From assembly GCA_001799285.1 (NCBI GenBank), contig MGTD01000031.1, positions 1-32,357 on the forward strand: a stretch of DNA of 32,357 nucleotides, written 5' to 3'. Shown here in pieces: positions 1-8,664 of this stretch (positions are counted from its first letter, which is position 1; every line of letters begins with the position of its first letter). The position numbers and the translations under genes are program-made. Below the pieces are notes generated by a model. It searched no databases and had not been told where the DNA came from. It was given only the letters and a program-made list of their open reading frames with translations. This DNA comes from Deltaproteobacteria bacterium RIFOXYD12_FULL_56_24 (GTDB lineage Bacteria; Desulfobacterota; Desulfobulbia; Desulfobulbales; Desulfurivibrionaceae).

Positions 1-28
1 AGATAATCACCGATTACATTTCATAGGT

Positions 29-74
29 GGTACACTTTGCTTGACCATTTTTGGTACATTATTGCATGACCATT
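29..74. repeat. Imperfect direct repeat, possible mobile-element end
   Basis: Two imperfect copies of a 21-22 base unit beginning GGTACA and ending TGACCATT start at 29 and 53, 24 bases apart. Short direct repeats of this type occur at the ends of some insertion sequences (IS21-type ends carry several). They lie directly beside the broken galE remnant, so they may mark the edge of a mobile element that continues left of the window. No transposase gene is visible here, so this is a weak inference. Confidence 0.35.
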
Positions 75-385
75 GACAGACGCCAGGCAAATAGTTCTTT
101 GATGCGTTGGGGATCCGAGATGGGCGTCGGCGGATCACCTGCCTGGCGATCCGTCTCAATGGTCCTGAATTGTACCCCGCTCACCGGGACAGCCCCGCGG
201 TTGCTGGAATAAAAATTGTCGACCACGACCACATTACAGCCGGCGTTGACCAGCTGCCGGATTGTCTGGGAACCGATATAGCCCGCTCCTCCGGTAACGA
301 GGTTATTGCGATTTTTTAAAATACTCAAGGCGGGCATGAATTTCTTCGTGGCAGAATGGGGTTGGGATCCCTTTTGGTGTTGCAT
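59..385 (-). pseudogene. galE-like NAD-dependent epimerase remnant, N-terminal fragment
   Basis: The 108-residue frame contains a clear N-terminal Rossmann segment of a UDP-glucose 4-epimerase or related [21 protein letters not shown] at about residues 29-46 (GxxGxxG NAD-binding loop), then VVVVDNF, where the acidic residue would contact the cofactor. Similarity stops near residue 80; intact GalE is about 330 residues. The remaining 28 residues ([16 protein letters not shown] and so on) do not look like GalE and run to a stop beside the direct repeats at 29-74. No ribosome binding site precedes the ATG. The simplest reading is a 5' piece of an epimerase gene joined to foreign sequence, probably at an insertion-element boundary. 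It is almost surely not a functional enzyme. Confidence 0.65.
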
Positions 386-486
386 CGGGGAGGGAGTTTA
401 TTAACAAAATAAGCAAGGGCAATTACTATATGATCCCCGGCTGTTTGTCAAACAAATGTTGGCAAATGTCGGCAGAGGGAGTGGGG

Positions 487-1416
487 TCAAGGATTTTTCA
501 CCAGCTCTGTGCTCAAATATCTTTCCCCGGTATCGCAGAGGGGAAAGACGATCTGCTTGCCCCGGTTTTCCGGGCGGCCGGCGAGCTGCATGGCGGCCCA
601 GGCGTTGGCGCCCGAAGAGATGCCGCAGAGAATACCTTCCTCCCTGGCGATTCTCCGGGCGGTTTCCATGGCCTGCTCGTTGGTCACCGTGATAATCTCA
701 TCGATGATCTCCCGGTTGAGGATCTTGGGGACAAAGCCTGCGCCGATGCCCTGAATCTTGTGGGGGCCTGGTTTTCCCCCGGATAACACCGGAGAGTCGG
801 CAGGCTCCACCGCCACCACATAAAGGGATGGTTTTAGCGCCTTGACCACCTCGCCAACCCCGGTGATGGTGCCGCCGGTGCCCACCCCGGCCACAAAAAT
901 ATCGATGGTGCCCTCAGTGTCCTCCCAGATCTCTTTGGCCGTGGTTTGGCGATGGATTTCCGGGTTGGCCGGGTTGGTAAACTGGTTGGGCATGAAGCTG
1001 TCCTGGGTTGCGGCAGCTATTTCTTCCGCCTTGGCTATGGCGCCTTTCATGCCTTCACTGCCCGGAGTAAGCACCAGTTCGGCGCCCAAGTGCTTGAGAA
1101 GGGTGCGCCGTTCCAGACTCATGGTTTCCGGCATGGTCAGGATTAGGCGGTATTTTCTGGCGGCGCAGACAAAAGCCAGGGCTATGCCGGTATTGCCGCT
1201 GGTTGGCTCGATGATGGTGGTTGTCGGCCTAAGCAGCCCTTGCTTTTCGGCGACGCTGACCATGGCCAGGCCGATGCGGTCCTTGACGCTTCCCAAGGGG
1301 TTCTGGAATTCCAGTTTGGCAATTAGCTGGGCCTGTAGCCCTGCCCCGATCCGAGCCAAGTCAAGCAGCGGAGTTTTGCCTATGATTGCGGTGATGTCAG
1401 GGGAAATACGTGGCAT
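487..1416 (-). CDS. cysK: Cysteine synthase A (O-acetylserine sulfhydrylase)
   Basis: PLP-dependent enzyme that makes L-cysteine from O-acetylserine and sulfide in the cytoplasm. The 309-residue length is typical. The PLP lysine is K45 in SVKDR, followed by the substrate loop TSGNTG (72-77), the phosphate-binding GTGGT (179-183), and the C-terminal SSGAN (267-271) and [12 protein letters not shown] (292-303), all characteristic of CysK/CysM. TSGNTG and the C-terminal block favour CysK, but CysM or a paralogue cannot be fully excluded. The ATG is preceded by AGGAGG (plus-strand positions 1427-1432, 10-base spacing), which settles the start. It stands alone; no serine acetyltransferase is nearby. 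Repeat A copy 1 lies about 110 bases upstream of the start. Confidence 0.95.
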   Translation of the reverse strand: MPRISPDITAIIGKTPLLDLARIGAGLQAQLIAKLEFQNPLGSVKDRIGLAMVSVAEKQGLLRPTTTIIEPTSGNTGIALAFVCAARKYRLILTMPETMSLERRTLLKHLGAELVLTPGSEGMKGAIAKAEEIAAATQDSFMPNQFTNPANPEIHRQTTAKEIWEDTEGTIDIFVAGVGTGGTITGVGEVVKALKPSLYVVAVEPADSPVLSGGKPGPHKIQGIGAGFVPKILNREIIDEIITVTNEQAMETARRIAREEGILCGISSGANAWAAMQLAGRPENRGKQIVFPLCDTGERYLSTELVKNP

Positions 1417-1524
1417 GATGGGCCGTCCTCCTATGATTGGCCATAGATCAGTCTATTTCGTGCAGCTGCGGCAGCAGCGAAGCGGCGCTGCTGAACAGTT
1501 TCAATTCGATTTTCCCGCTGGTAT

Positions 1525-1625
1525 TTGTTGAAATCGTAAAAAGCCACGATTACAACGGGTATTAACGTGTAGGTGTTTTATTTTGTGTGGTGGGCCTGTG
1601 AACTTTTCAGGTTTTTACGAGTTAA
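1525..1625 (+). repeat. Repeat family A, copy 1
   Basis: About 100-base intergenic repeat also seen at 16970, 20342 (minus) and 21535. The core is an imperfect hairpin: GTTG-A-AATCGT (1527-1537), an 8-base loop, then ACGATT-A-CAAC (1546-1556). In the other copies the loop-closing pair is C-G; here it is T-A on both arms, so the two arms changed together. The 3' part (ttttgtgt, ggcctgtga, tttttacgag) aligns with copies 2 and 3. Confidence 0.75.
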
Positions 1626-1670
1626 TCGTATTTAATTTTAGCCGAATAGTTGCCCTTGATAAAGCGAAAA

Positions 1671-2048
1671 TCAGAAGAAGGGGGTGAACACTTCACACTC
1701 CCGGCAGATATTCATTTTTTCCTTCCAGTTTTTCTGGGCCTTGCACTCGCAGATGGTGCCGTTGATGAACCAGCATAATTCGCCAACCTGAAATTCCCAG
1801 GCCGGGCATTCTTCCCGCCTTTCCTGCGGGCAATTTTTTATCTCCCAGCAGGTAAGGGGGCTTGCGCTGTTTTTCTGCTGCTGACGGGAGAGGAGAAAGA
1901 AAACCTGCCGTTCGACGTGGGGGGGGACGGAACGCCAGCCCTGTTCGTATCCTTGGATGGCCTTTGTCGATGAGCCAAGGAGCTCAGCCATCTGCTTTTG
2001 AGTCTTGCCAAGTTTTTTGCGCACCAATAAAAAATCTTGTCTGTCCAT
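1671..2048 (-). CDS. XRE-type HTH regulator with two-CW cysteine-rich C-terminus
   Basis: A 125-residue protein in two parts. The first ~55 residues form a lambda-repressor/XRE helix-turn-helix (RKKLGKTQKQMAELLGSSTKAIQGYEQG), a DNA-binding fold. The C-terminal ~60 residues are cysteine-rich: CWEIKNCP, ECPAW, LCWFINGTIC, then CRECEVF. The repeated CW pairs and CxxC spacing match the so-called two-CW domain of Desulfobacterota and relatives, which probably binds a metal or cluster. I chose the ATG at 2048 because GGAG lies 7-8 bases upstream. A TTG four codons earlier is the alternative start. A metal- or redox-sensing transcription factor is plausible but is an inference. Its target is unknown; it lies upstream of cysK on the same strand, separated by repeat A. 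Confidence 0.75.
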   Translation of the reverse strand: MDRQDFLLVRKKLGKTQKQMAELLGSSTKAIQGYEQGWRSVPPHVERQVFFLLSRQQQKNSASPLTCWEIKNCPQERREECPAWEFQVGELCWFINGTICECKAQKNWKEKMNICRECEVFTPFF

Positions 2049-2218
2049 CGGTTGCTCCAAGCAGAAAAATTAGAGAGTGTTTACTGTTGCGCTATTAGTA
2101 CCACAGGGTGGCAGTTACTTCAAGAGGAGAATGCTGATTTTGTATGGGTGCATCTGAATTTCCGGCAACCGATACCGGTTAGGCGGACAGGCAATTCGCT
2201 GCCGGCCAAACAAGCCGA

Positions 2219-2269
2219 TTATTCCGTGGTTATTTTACTTTCGGGGCACTCCTCCCGTGATCGGTTACG
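2219..2269 (+). repeat. Repeat family D, partial copy (right end only)
   Basis: The segment attccgtggttattttac…cccgtgatcggttac matches the right-hand third of the full D element at 13819-13973, including the terminal GTGATCGGTTAC. The left part is missing or unrecognisable. It lies about 20 bases beyond the comM stop codon. I see nothing else nameable in the rest of the 2049-2290 gap. Confidence 0.65.
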
Positions 2270-2290
2270 AGGACAGAGCAAAGCACAATT

Positions 2291-3814
2291 TTATTGGTTT
2301 GGCAAGCGGCGATACTGGATGGCCTCGGCAAGATGGCTTGAGAGGATATTCGTACTTGCTTCCAGGTCGGCAATGGTTCTGGCAATTTTTAGAATGCGAT
2401 GATATGCCCTGGCCGAAAGGCCCAGCCTGGTCGTGGCCTGAATCAGCAGCTCCTGACCTTGGCTGTCGAGAGCGCAATGGCGCTTGATATCCTTTGGTCC
2501 CATCTGGCTGTTGAAGTACACGGCGATTCTCGCGGCAAACCGCGTCTGCTGAAGGCCGTGGGCCTTGCTTACCCTGGCCTTGATTGCCGCCGAGGCCTCT
2601 CCGGGGCGCGTGGCCGTAAGTTCATGCACCTTAACCGCAGGCACCTCAAGATGGATATCAATCCTGTCCAGCAGGGGTCCGGAAAGTCTGCTGCGGTAGC
2701 GCTGGATTTGTGAGGGCGTGCAGAGGCAATCCTTGTCCGAGCCCAGAAAGCTGCAGGGGCAGGGATTCATCGCCGCAACCAGCATGAAGTCCGCGGGAAA
2801 GCGGAGTGATTGCGCAGCCCTGGCAATGGTGACCTGGCCGTCTTCCAGGGGTTGCCGCAGAACCTCCAGAACGTTGCGCTTGAATTCCGGCAGCTCATCG
2901 AGAAAAAGCACGCCGTTATGAGCAAGGGAGACCTCGCCTGGCTTGGGAATTTGCCCGCCGCCGATCAGGCCGGCATCGGAAATGGTATGGTGCGGGGTAC
3001 GGAAAGGCCTGGTGGTGATCAGGCTTTGCTCCTTGGGGATGAGCCCCAGGGTGGAATATATTTTCGTGGTTTCCAGGGCCTCGGCAAAGGAAAGATCGGG
3101 CAGGATTGAGGGGATTCTGCGGGCCAGCATGGTCTTTCCCGAGCCGGGCGGGCCGGAAAGGAGGATATTGTGTCTTCCCGCCGCGGCAACCTCCAGCGCC
3201 CGCTTTACATGGGCATGGCCCTTGACCTCGGAAAAATCGTTTTCCGGCGCCTCTGTCTGGCGGAACAGATCGGCGTGCTGGATGGTTATCGGCGAGAGAG
3301 GTTTCTTGCCTGCCAGGAGTTCCACCGCTTCATGCAGGGCGGCCACACTCAGCGTGTTGATTCCCTCTACCACCGCCGCCTCGGCGCCATTGGCCCCGGG
3401 TACCAGGTAGTGGGCTAAGCCGGCTTTTCGTGCAGCCAGGGCAATAGAGAGAATTCCCGGCGTGGGGCGCAGGCCGCCATCCAGAGAAAGTTCCCCGGTG
3501 ACGCAGGTTCGGGCGAGTATTTCCGGGTTGATCAGTCCCGCGGAGGCCAGGATACCGAGGGCGATGGGCAAATCAAAACCGGTGCCGGATTTCTTGAGAT
3601 CGGCGGGGGCGAGGTTTACGGTGATGCGGCGGTTGGGGAAATCGTAGCCGCTGTTTTTTATGGCCGCCTTGACTCGGTCCTTGCTTTCCCGTACCGCTCC
3701 TTCGGCAAGGCCGACAATGGTGAAGGCCGGTAAGCCCATGGCAATATCAACCTCCACGTCAACGAGATGTCCGTCAACGCCCAACACCGTTCCACTGATA
3801 ACCTTGGCAAGCAT
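2291..3814 (-). CDS. comM: YifB/ComM family Mg-chelatase-like AAA+ ATPase
   Basis: 507 residues, the usual size of ComM/YifB. The N-terminal Lon-protease-like (ChlI) domain (about 1-170) is followed by an AAA+ Mg-chelatase ATPase with Walker A GPPGSGKT (221-228) and Walker [11 protein letters not shown] (302-311). A cysteine-rich [16 protein letters not shown] block (350-365) precedes the sensor region [10 protein letters not shown]. The C-terminal domain begins near 400. In naturally competent bacteria ComM is a hexameric helicase that drives branch migration during recombination of transformed DNA; this role is known from the family, not shown here. No other competence genes are in the window, so the function in this organism is inferred. 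A D-family fragment lies just past the stop. Confidence 0.93.
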   Translation of the reverse strand: MLAKVISGTVLGVDGHLVDVEVDIAMGLPAFTIVGLAEGAVRESKDRVKAAIKNSGYDFPNRRITVNLAPADLKKSGTGFDLPIALGILASAGLINPEILARTCVTGELSLDGGLRPTPGILSIALAARKAGLAHYLVPGANGAEAAVVEGINTLSVAALHEAVELLAGKKPLSPITIQHADLFRQTEAPENDFSEVKGHAHVKRALEVAAAGRHNILLSGPPGSGKTMLARRIPSILPDLSFAEALETTKIYSTLGLIPKEQSLITTRPFRTPHHTISDAGLIGGGQIPKPGEVSLAHNGVLFLDELPEFKRNVLEVLRQPLEDGQVTIARAAQSLRFPADFMLVAAMNPCPCSFLGSDKDCLCTPSQIQRYRSRLSGPLLDRIDIHLEVPAVKVHELTATRPGEASAAIKARVSKAHGLQQTRFAARIAVYFNSQMGPKDIKRHCALDSQGQELLIQATTRLGLSARAYHRILKIARTIADLEASTNILSSHLAEAIQYRRLPNQ

Positions 3815-3954
3815 GGCTGGCTCCGGGCAGACTTGTATGGGGGCTGGATATGCGCGCCCGGTTATTCATGTCCTGGACTGGCAGGGTGGGGAAAACCTGC
3901 GGATAAGAATACACAATCAGTCAGGATTTTCCAGGATTATGTTTTGCAGGGCTT

Positions 3955-6153
3955 CTAACCATCGTAAAAGAAATGACTGGCGGTGCTGGATTTCTTCGCT
4001 TGATACATGGCCTTGTCCGCCTTCTGGAGCAGGGCGTCGATCTGCTTGTCATCGTCGGGATAGATGCTGATGCCAACGCTGGCTGTGACGGTGAACCGAG
4101 TCTCATAAAAGAGAATGGGTTCGGCCAGCGTCTCAATGATCTTTTTCGTTACTTCCGCCACCGAGGACTTGCCTGCAATATCCTGAAGAATTACCACGAA
4201 TTCATCCCCGCCCATGCGGGCGACCGTGTCAGAATCGCGCAACAGGCCGCGCAGTCGGGCGGCGACTTCCTTGAGGACGGTGTCTCCAGCCAGGTGCCCG
4301 TGATCGTCATTGATCTGCTTGAATTTGTCCAGATCAACGTAAAGGAGGGCAATTTTTTTCCGGTGCCGCTGGCTCAGAATCATGGCCTGGGCCAGGAGGT
4401 CCGGGAAAAGATGTCTGTTGACCAGACCGGTGAGGGGATCATGATGGGCCAGGTGGGCAATGTGGTCCTGGGCCTGTTTTTTCTGGGCAGCCAGAGCGAA
4501 CAGGGAGGCGAACTGCTCAACGGTGTCGAGATCCCGTTGTTCATAATTGCGTGGGCTGTCGGTCACGGTGATAAGGCCGAGAAACTCGTCGTTAAACATG
4601 GCCGGAACCGCCAGCAGACGGGTAAGGGCGGCCGGGCCGTCAGGAAGGTCTTTTGCCCGGTAGTCGGTGCCGGGCGAGTTTGAGAGGATGGCGGCCCTGT
4701 TTTCCAGAACCCAGATGATCAACCCCTTGGGGGCGTGCACGCAGGCGTCGCCTTCTTCGTGCATGTTGCACATCGTCTGGATTTCCTGGGAAAAAGCCAT
4801 GGCCAGCAGGTTGTCTGTTTTGGGGTCCACCAGGTCGATGATTCCGTATTTGCTCTCGGTCAGAACCAGGAGCTCTTCAAGCAGGGCCGTGGAAATGTCT
4901 TTCAGGGAATCGGAGGAGATGATCATCCGGGAAATTCTGGCCACGGCCCCGTTCGTGGCCGATTCTATGGCCAGGTTGTTTTCCGCCTGCTTCCTGGCGG
5001 TGACATCATCAAAGATGGCGACAAGCTCGCCGGTGGGAAGCTTGTATACATAGTTTTCCAGCCAGCCGGAGAGACGATTGTCCTTATACAGAGCCACCGG
5101 GAGATGTTCCGGCCTGCCGGTTCGCCAGACCCGTTGCAGCACGGCAGGCAGGCCGAACTCTTTTGCGCCGGGAAAGACCTCCAAGAGCGATCTGCCGATC
5201 ACCTGGTCCTTGCCTATTTTTTCGATGCGTTGCGCCGCCCGGTTAAAGTCGACAAAAACAAAATCGCCGGCTTCAAGGTTTTCCGCTTCGTAGACCGCGA
5301 CTCCGGCCCCCATGTTGTCGAACAGCTCCCGGAAGCGTATTTCGCTGGTTTGCAAGGCTTGTTCCGCCTCGTAGCGTTCGCTGATGTCTTTGGCGATGAG
5401 AATTATACCGGGTTTGGTCTTCCCGAGTTTGAGAAAATGCAGGGCGACATGTTTGCCGTTTAAAAGCGTGGCCGGGTCATCTTCGATGAGTTGGGGCAAA
5501 CGCTCCGGCTGTGCCAGCAGGCTGGAAATTCGTAGGTGCTCATCCTTACTGAAAAGCGTGACAAGGTTCGCGGCCAGTAGCTTTTCCTCGGCAAGGTCGC
5601 AGAGGGCCATGGCGGCTAAATTGACAAAAATGATGATGCCGTCCGGGGTCAGTTCGAAAACCGCTTCGGACATGTTGTTGATGATGCCTTCAAAATGATT
5701 TTTTGCCGAAAGCAGTTCCCTTGTAATGGTCTGGTACTGGTCGTCTTCAAGATTTGCCACCGGTTCGGGGCTGGTCCGGGATTTGTCCGCCCGATGCCGG
5801 ATGATTTCAAGGACGTGTTTCTGGATGGATTTGATGGAGCCCTTGGCGATGCAGGCGTCGGCACCGAACTTTCTGTAATCGATATCATTTCCCGCGACAA
5901 TGGCGGAAAGGATGACGATGAAAAGGTCGGCAAACCTTGGGATACTGCGGATAATCAGGCAGAGCTTGTCGCCGCCGATGTTGGGCATGACCAGATCGAC
6001 AAAGATGACGTCCGGGGTGTAGACCTCCAGCACGCTGAGGGCCGCCAGGCCATCGCTGGCCGTCATTACCTCGTGGCCTTCCTTTTCCAGGAAGTTGCTC
6101 AGGAGCTTCAGGATCATCGGGTGGTTGTCCACCACGAGAATTTTTAAGGTCAT
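3955..6153 (-). CDS. Response regulator diguanylate cyclase (REC-PAS-PAS-GAF-GGDEF)
   Basis: 732 residues from the ATG at 6153, which has GGAG 5 bases upstream; a start at 6174 is possible but has no ribosome site. An N-terminal receiver domain has D53 (VDLVMP) as the predicted phosphoacceptor. Its acidic pocket reads VVDNHP, one acidic residue fewer than usual. Two PAS domains follow (around FEGIINNMSEAVFEL and FRELFDNMGAGVAVY), then a GAF domain (ISTALLEELLVLTESKYGIIDL), then a C-terminal GGDEF domain with an intact MGGDEF signature and an RDSD inhibitory site five residues before it. It should make cyclic di-GMP in response to phosphorylation and small-molecule cues, with product feedback inhibition. 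No EAL domain and no cognate kinase adjoin it. Confidence 0.93.
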   Translation of the reverse strand: MTLKILVVDNHPMILKLLSNFLEKEGHEVMTASDGLAALSVLEVYTPDVIFVDLVMPNIGGDKLCLIIRSIPRFADLFIVILSAIVAGNDIDYRKFGADACIAKGSIKSIQKHVLEIIRHRADKSRTSPEPVANLEDDQYQTITRELLSAKNHFEGIINNMSEAVFELTPDGIIIFVNLAAMALCDLAEEKLLAANLVTLFSKDEHLRISSLLAQPERLPQLIEDDPATLLNGKHVALHFLKLGKTKPGIILIAKDISERYEAEQALQTSEIRFRELFDNMGAGVAVYEAENLEAGDFVFVDFNRAAQRIEKIGKDQVIGRSLLEVFPGAKEFGLPAVLQRVWRTGRPEHLPVALYKDNRLSGWLENYVYKLPTGELVAIFDDVTARKQAENNLAIESATNGAVARISRMIISSDSLKDISTALLEELLVLTESKYGIIDLVDPKTDNLLAMAFSQEIQTMCNMHEEGDACVHAPKGLIIWVLENRAAILSNSPGTDYRAKDLPDGPAALTRLLAVPAMFNDEFLGLITVTDSPRNYEQRDLDTVEQFASLFALAAQKKQAQDHIAHLAHHDPLTGLVNRHLFPDLLAQAMILSQRHRKKIALLYVDLDKFKQINDDHGHLAGDTVLKEVAARLRGLLRDSDTVARMGGDEFVVILQDIAGKSSVAEVTKKIIETLAEPILFYETRFTVTASVGISIYPDDDKQIDALLQKADKAMYQAKKSSTASHFFYDG

Positions 6154-6325
6154 GCTTGCTCCAGTATTTGTCATATAACAACGGCTCAGGTGAATAGTCT
6201 GTCAGTAACTGAAAAATACCAGAAAAGGCGCACTTTGCACTTTATTTCAGCTTTTTATGCCTGACAGGCTGAGCTGGATAGTTTTCTTTTGATAAATGTC
6301 CTGCCTGTCAACTGGTATCTGTCGG

Positions 6326-7261
6326 TCAGCCGACGATCCAGATCGCCACCTTTTCGGCCATGAGCAGCACCCGGTCCGAAACCCCACGGAAGATGCCTTT
6401 GTTGACCTCCTCTCCCCGGCGACCCATGACAATGGTGCCGAAATCATCGATCAGGGCCTGGCGAAGAATCTGGCGGCTTGGATCGATGCCCATGGAAGTT
6501 TCCAGCCGGAATATGCGCTCCGCCGGGAAGCCGCCGTCAATGAGGATTTGTTTGGGCGCATGGAAAAGGCTGTCCTCTCGGCGCAGGTGCTCTTCGCACC
6601 ACGCCTCTCCCCAAGTGCTATAGAAATCCTTGGGCTCGATGGCGGGGCGGCTGCCAAGCAGGGCTTTGGAGTAAAAGAGGGTCACTTCGGCGAAGGGGTT
6701 GCCGGCAAGGATAAAGGCCAGATGGTCGATAGCCTTCAGGGAATGGCTGGTACCGTCCACCGGGACCAGGAATCTACGGGAATCGACCTGGCCGTCGATG
6801 ATCCACAGGGGAACATCATGGCATTTTTCAAGAATGGTGGCGGAAACACTGCCCATGATTATCTCTTCCAGTTTGCCGATGCCCCTCCGGCCGATGAGCA
6901 GGGCGTCGTATTTTCCTTGCCTGGCCTCGTGGATGATCTCCTGGAGCACAGTTCGCTGGGAAAGCCGGACGGAGGTGTGGATCTGCTCTTCGGCAATGCC
7001 CAGCCGCTTGAGGGTATCCGTGGCTTGGAGCATGTATTTTTTCTGGGCGACCAGCAGGTTGCGGGTGGCCGGGCTTACGGTATTGAGCAGTTCCGCTTCA
7101 CTCAGCCAGTCGCGGGCGGCTGAGCCGAGGCTGCTTGCCGGGACAAGGGAAAGAAGATGGAAATGAATATCGGGAAGATTCTGGAAGAGTTGGCCGAGGT
7201 AGCGGAGGGAATGGGTGCTGTATGGCGAGCCGTCAACGGCGACGAGAATTTTTTTCAGCAT
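6326..7261 (-). CDS. Tandem universal stress protein (two UspA domains)
   Basis: 311 residues. I place the start at 7261 (MLKKILVAVDGSP) because AAGGAG lies just upstream and the family begins this way; the frame stays open further upstream but that extension is unlike Usp. Two UspA folds lie in tandem. Domain 1 has the ATP-binding pattern G-2x-G-9x-G-S (GRRGIGKLEEIIMGSVS). Domain 2 carries GRRGEEVNKGIFRGVS, a looser version. Such proteins bind ATP or other nucleotides and act in stress survival in the cytoplasm; the exact role is unknown. It follows the KamA gene on the same strand with a gap of about 94 bases, so the two could be co-transcribed. Confidence 0.9.
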   Translation of the reverse strand: MLKKILVAVDGSPYSTHSLRYLGQLFQNLPDIHFHLLSLVPASSLGSAARDWLSEAELLNTVSPATRNLLVAQKKYMLQATDTLKRLGIAEEQIHTSVRLSQRTVLQEIIHEARQGKYDALLIGRRGIGKLEEIIMGSVSATILEKCHDVPLWIIDGQVDSRRFLVPVDGTSHSLKAIDHLAFILAGNPFAEVTLFYSKALLGSRPAIEPKDFYSTWGEAWCEEHLRREDSLFHAPKQILIDGGFPAERIFRLETSMGIDPSRQILRQALIDDFGTIVMGRRGEEVNKGIFRGVSDRVLLMAEKVAIWIVG

Positions 7262-7355
7262 GCGTGGTCTCCTTGTGCCATGATTCTCAATAAAGGGTAT
7301 CAAAGATGAAGGCTGGAGGCAATCGCTGCGGATAAAAAAAGGCAGGGAAACGCTG

Positions 7356-8402
7356 TTAATCAAGATCGTTGTGGTAGCTGCACGGTGCGCCGAGATAATT
7401 TGTCAAGCTGACGGTTTTGCCCAAGCTGGTGAGATAGCTGGGGGTAAGCGGGATTTTGCCCCCACCGCCTGGCGCGTCAATGGCAAAGGTCGGTACGGCC
7501 AGGCCGGAGGTGTGGCCGATTAGGGATTGCATAATTTCCAGACCCGTCTCTACCTTGGTTCTGAAGTGGTTGACGCCCAGGGTCATGTCGGCCTGGAAAA
7601 GATAATAGGGTTTTACCCGAATCATGAGCAGCTCGTGCATGAGCCTGCCGATGGTGGCGGCGTTGTCGTTGACCCCTTTGAGCAGGACGGTCTGGTTGCC
7701 AAGGGGGATGCCGGCCCCGGCCAGCCGGGCACAGGCCTTGGCCGCCACGGGGGTTATTTCGTCGGGATGGTTGAAATGGGTGTTGAGGTAGAGCGGGTGA
7801 TAGCGTTTGAGGATAGCGGCCAGCCGGGTGGTGATCCGCATGGGCAGGGTGCAGGGAACCCGGCTGCCGATGCGGATGATCTGGACCGAGGGGATGGCGC
7901 GCAGGTTGTCCAGCAGCCAGCCAAGAGTCTCGTCGCTTAAGAGCAGCGGGTCGCCGCCGGAAATGAGGACATCGCGGATCTGCTTGTTTTTGCGCAGATA
8001 GGCAAAGGCCTCCCGCATGGTTTCCCGGCTTACCAGCATGCGGGGGGTGCCGACCTTTCTTTTCCTGGTGCAGAACCGGCAATACATGGCGCATTGGTTG
8101 GTTACCAAAAAGAGGGCGCGGTCCGGATAGGTGTGGACCAGATTTTCCACCGGCGAGCGGTTTTCCTCATCCAGGGGGTCAACCAGGCAGACGTGGTCGT
8201 CCAGCTCCCGCGGGTCCGGCACAGCCTGCCGCCAGAGGGGATCTCCCGGAGTCTTGATCAGCCCTAGGTAATAGGGATTTATCCGCATGGGGAATTGTTC
8301 GATAACCGGGGCCAGGGCCGAAAAATCCTGGCCGAAATGGCGGCTTAGCTGTTCGGGGGTAGTGATGCTGCGGGCCAGCAGGCTTTTCCAGGGGGGAATC
8401 AT
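7356..8402 (-). CDS. KamA family radical SAM aminomutase-like protein
   Basis: 348 residues with the radical SAM cluster motif C104-AMY-C108-RF-C111 (CxxxCxxC) that holds a 4Fe-4S cluster and SAM. Downstream, ISGGDPLLLSD is the SAM-binding GGD-like motif, and HFNHPDEITP and GNQTVLLKGVND are typical of the lysine 2,3-aminomutase family. The length is closer to EpmB/short KamA proteins (about 340) than to catabolic lysine 2,3-aminomutase (about 416). It could act on free lysine (beta-lysine as osmolyte) or on elongation factor P; neither efp nor epmA is here, so I do not choose. The start ATG at 8402 is conventional. The usp gene follows on the same strand. Confidence 0.88.
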   Translation of the reverse strand: MIPPWKSLLARSITTPEQLSRHFGQDFSALAPVIEQFPMRINPYYLGLIKTPGDPLWRQAVPDPRELDDHVCLVDPLDEENRSPVENLVHTYPDRALFLVTNQCAMYCRFCTRKRKVGTPRMLVSRETMREAFAYLRKNKQIRDVLISGGDPLLLSDETLGWLLDNLRAIPSVQIIRIGSRVPCTLPMRITTRLAAILKRYHPLYLNTHFNHPDEITPVAAKACARLAGAGIPLGNQTVLLKGVNDNAATIGRLMHELLMIRVKPYYLFQADMTLGVNHFRTKVETGLEIMQSLIGHTSGLAVPTFAIDAPGGGGKIPLTPSYLTSLGKTVSLTNYLGAPCSYHNDLD

Positions 8403-8521
8403 CGCAATCCGTCGGAAGAAAAATAGTGGTCAGGATGGAGCCGTAAAGGGTAATGATTTGTGCTGGCCATGCTGCCGGAAAACGAGTTATGGAGATGGGA
8501 TCTGAACCTAACGCTTGTTGA

Positions 8522-8650
8522 TCGTATAACAACTGAAAAACGTAACGCCAAGACGCAGACGCGCAAACGCGCAAAGGCAACATGTTGAAATAAAAGGATT
8601 AAAATTTTGCGTCTTTGCGCCACTGCGTTAAACAATGAGTTGTTGCGAGT
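8522..8650. repeat. Repeat family B, copy 1
   Basis: Near-palindromic element of about 129 bases lying between the kup stop and the kamA start. Ends match as inverted repeats: CGTATAACAACT at the left and AGTTGTTGCGAG at the right. Inside, GTAACGCCAAGACGC on the left faces TTTGCGCCACTGCGTTA on the right, with a shared middle (catgttgaaataaaaggatt). Copies 2 (20165) and 3 (21648) share the whole pattern. With no transposase it looks like a MITE or a large REP-like hairpin. Confidence 0.8.
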
Positions 8651-8664
8651 GCCTCAAGCTTGAC

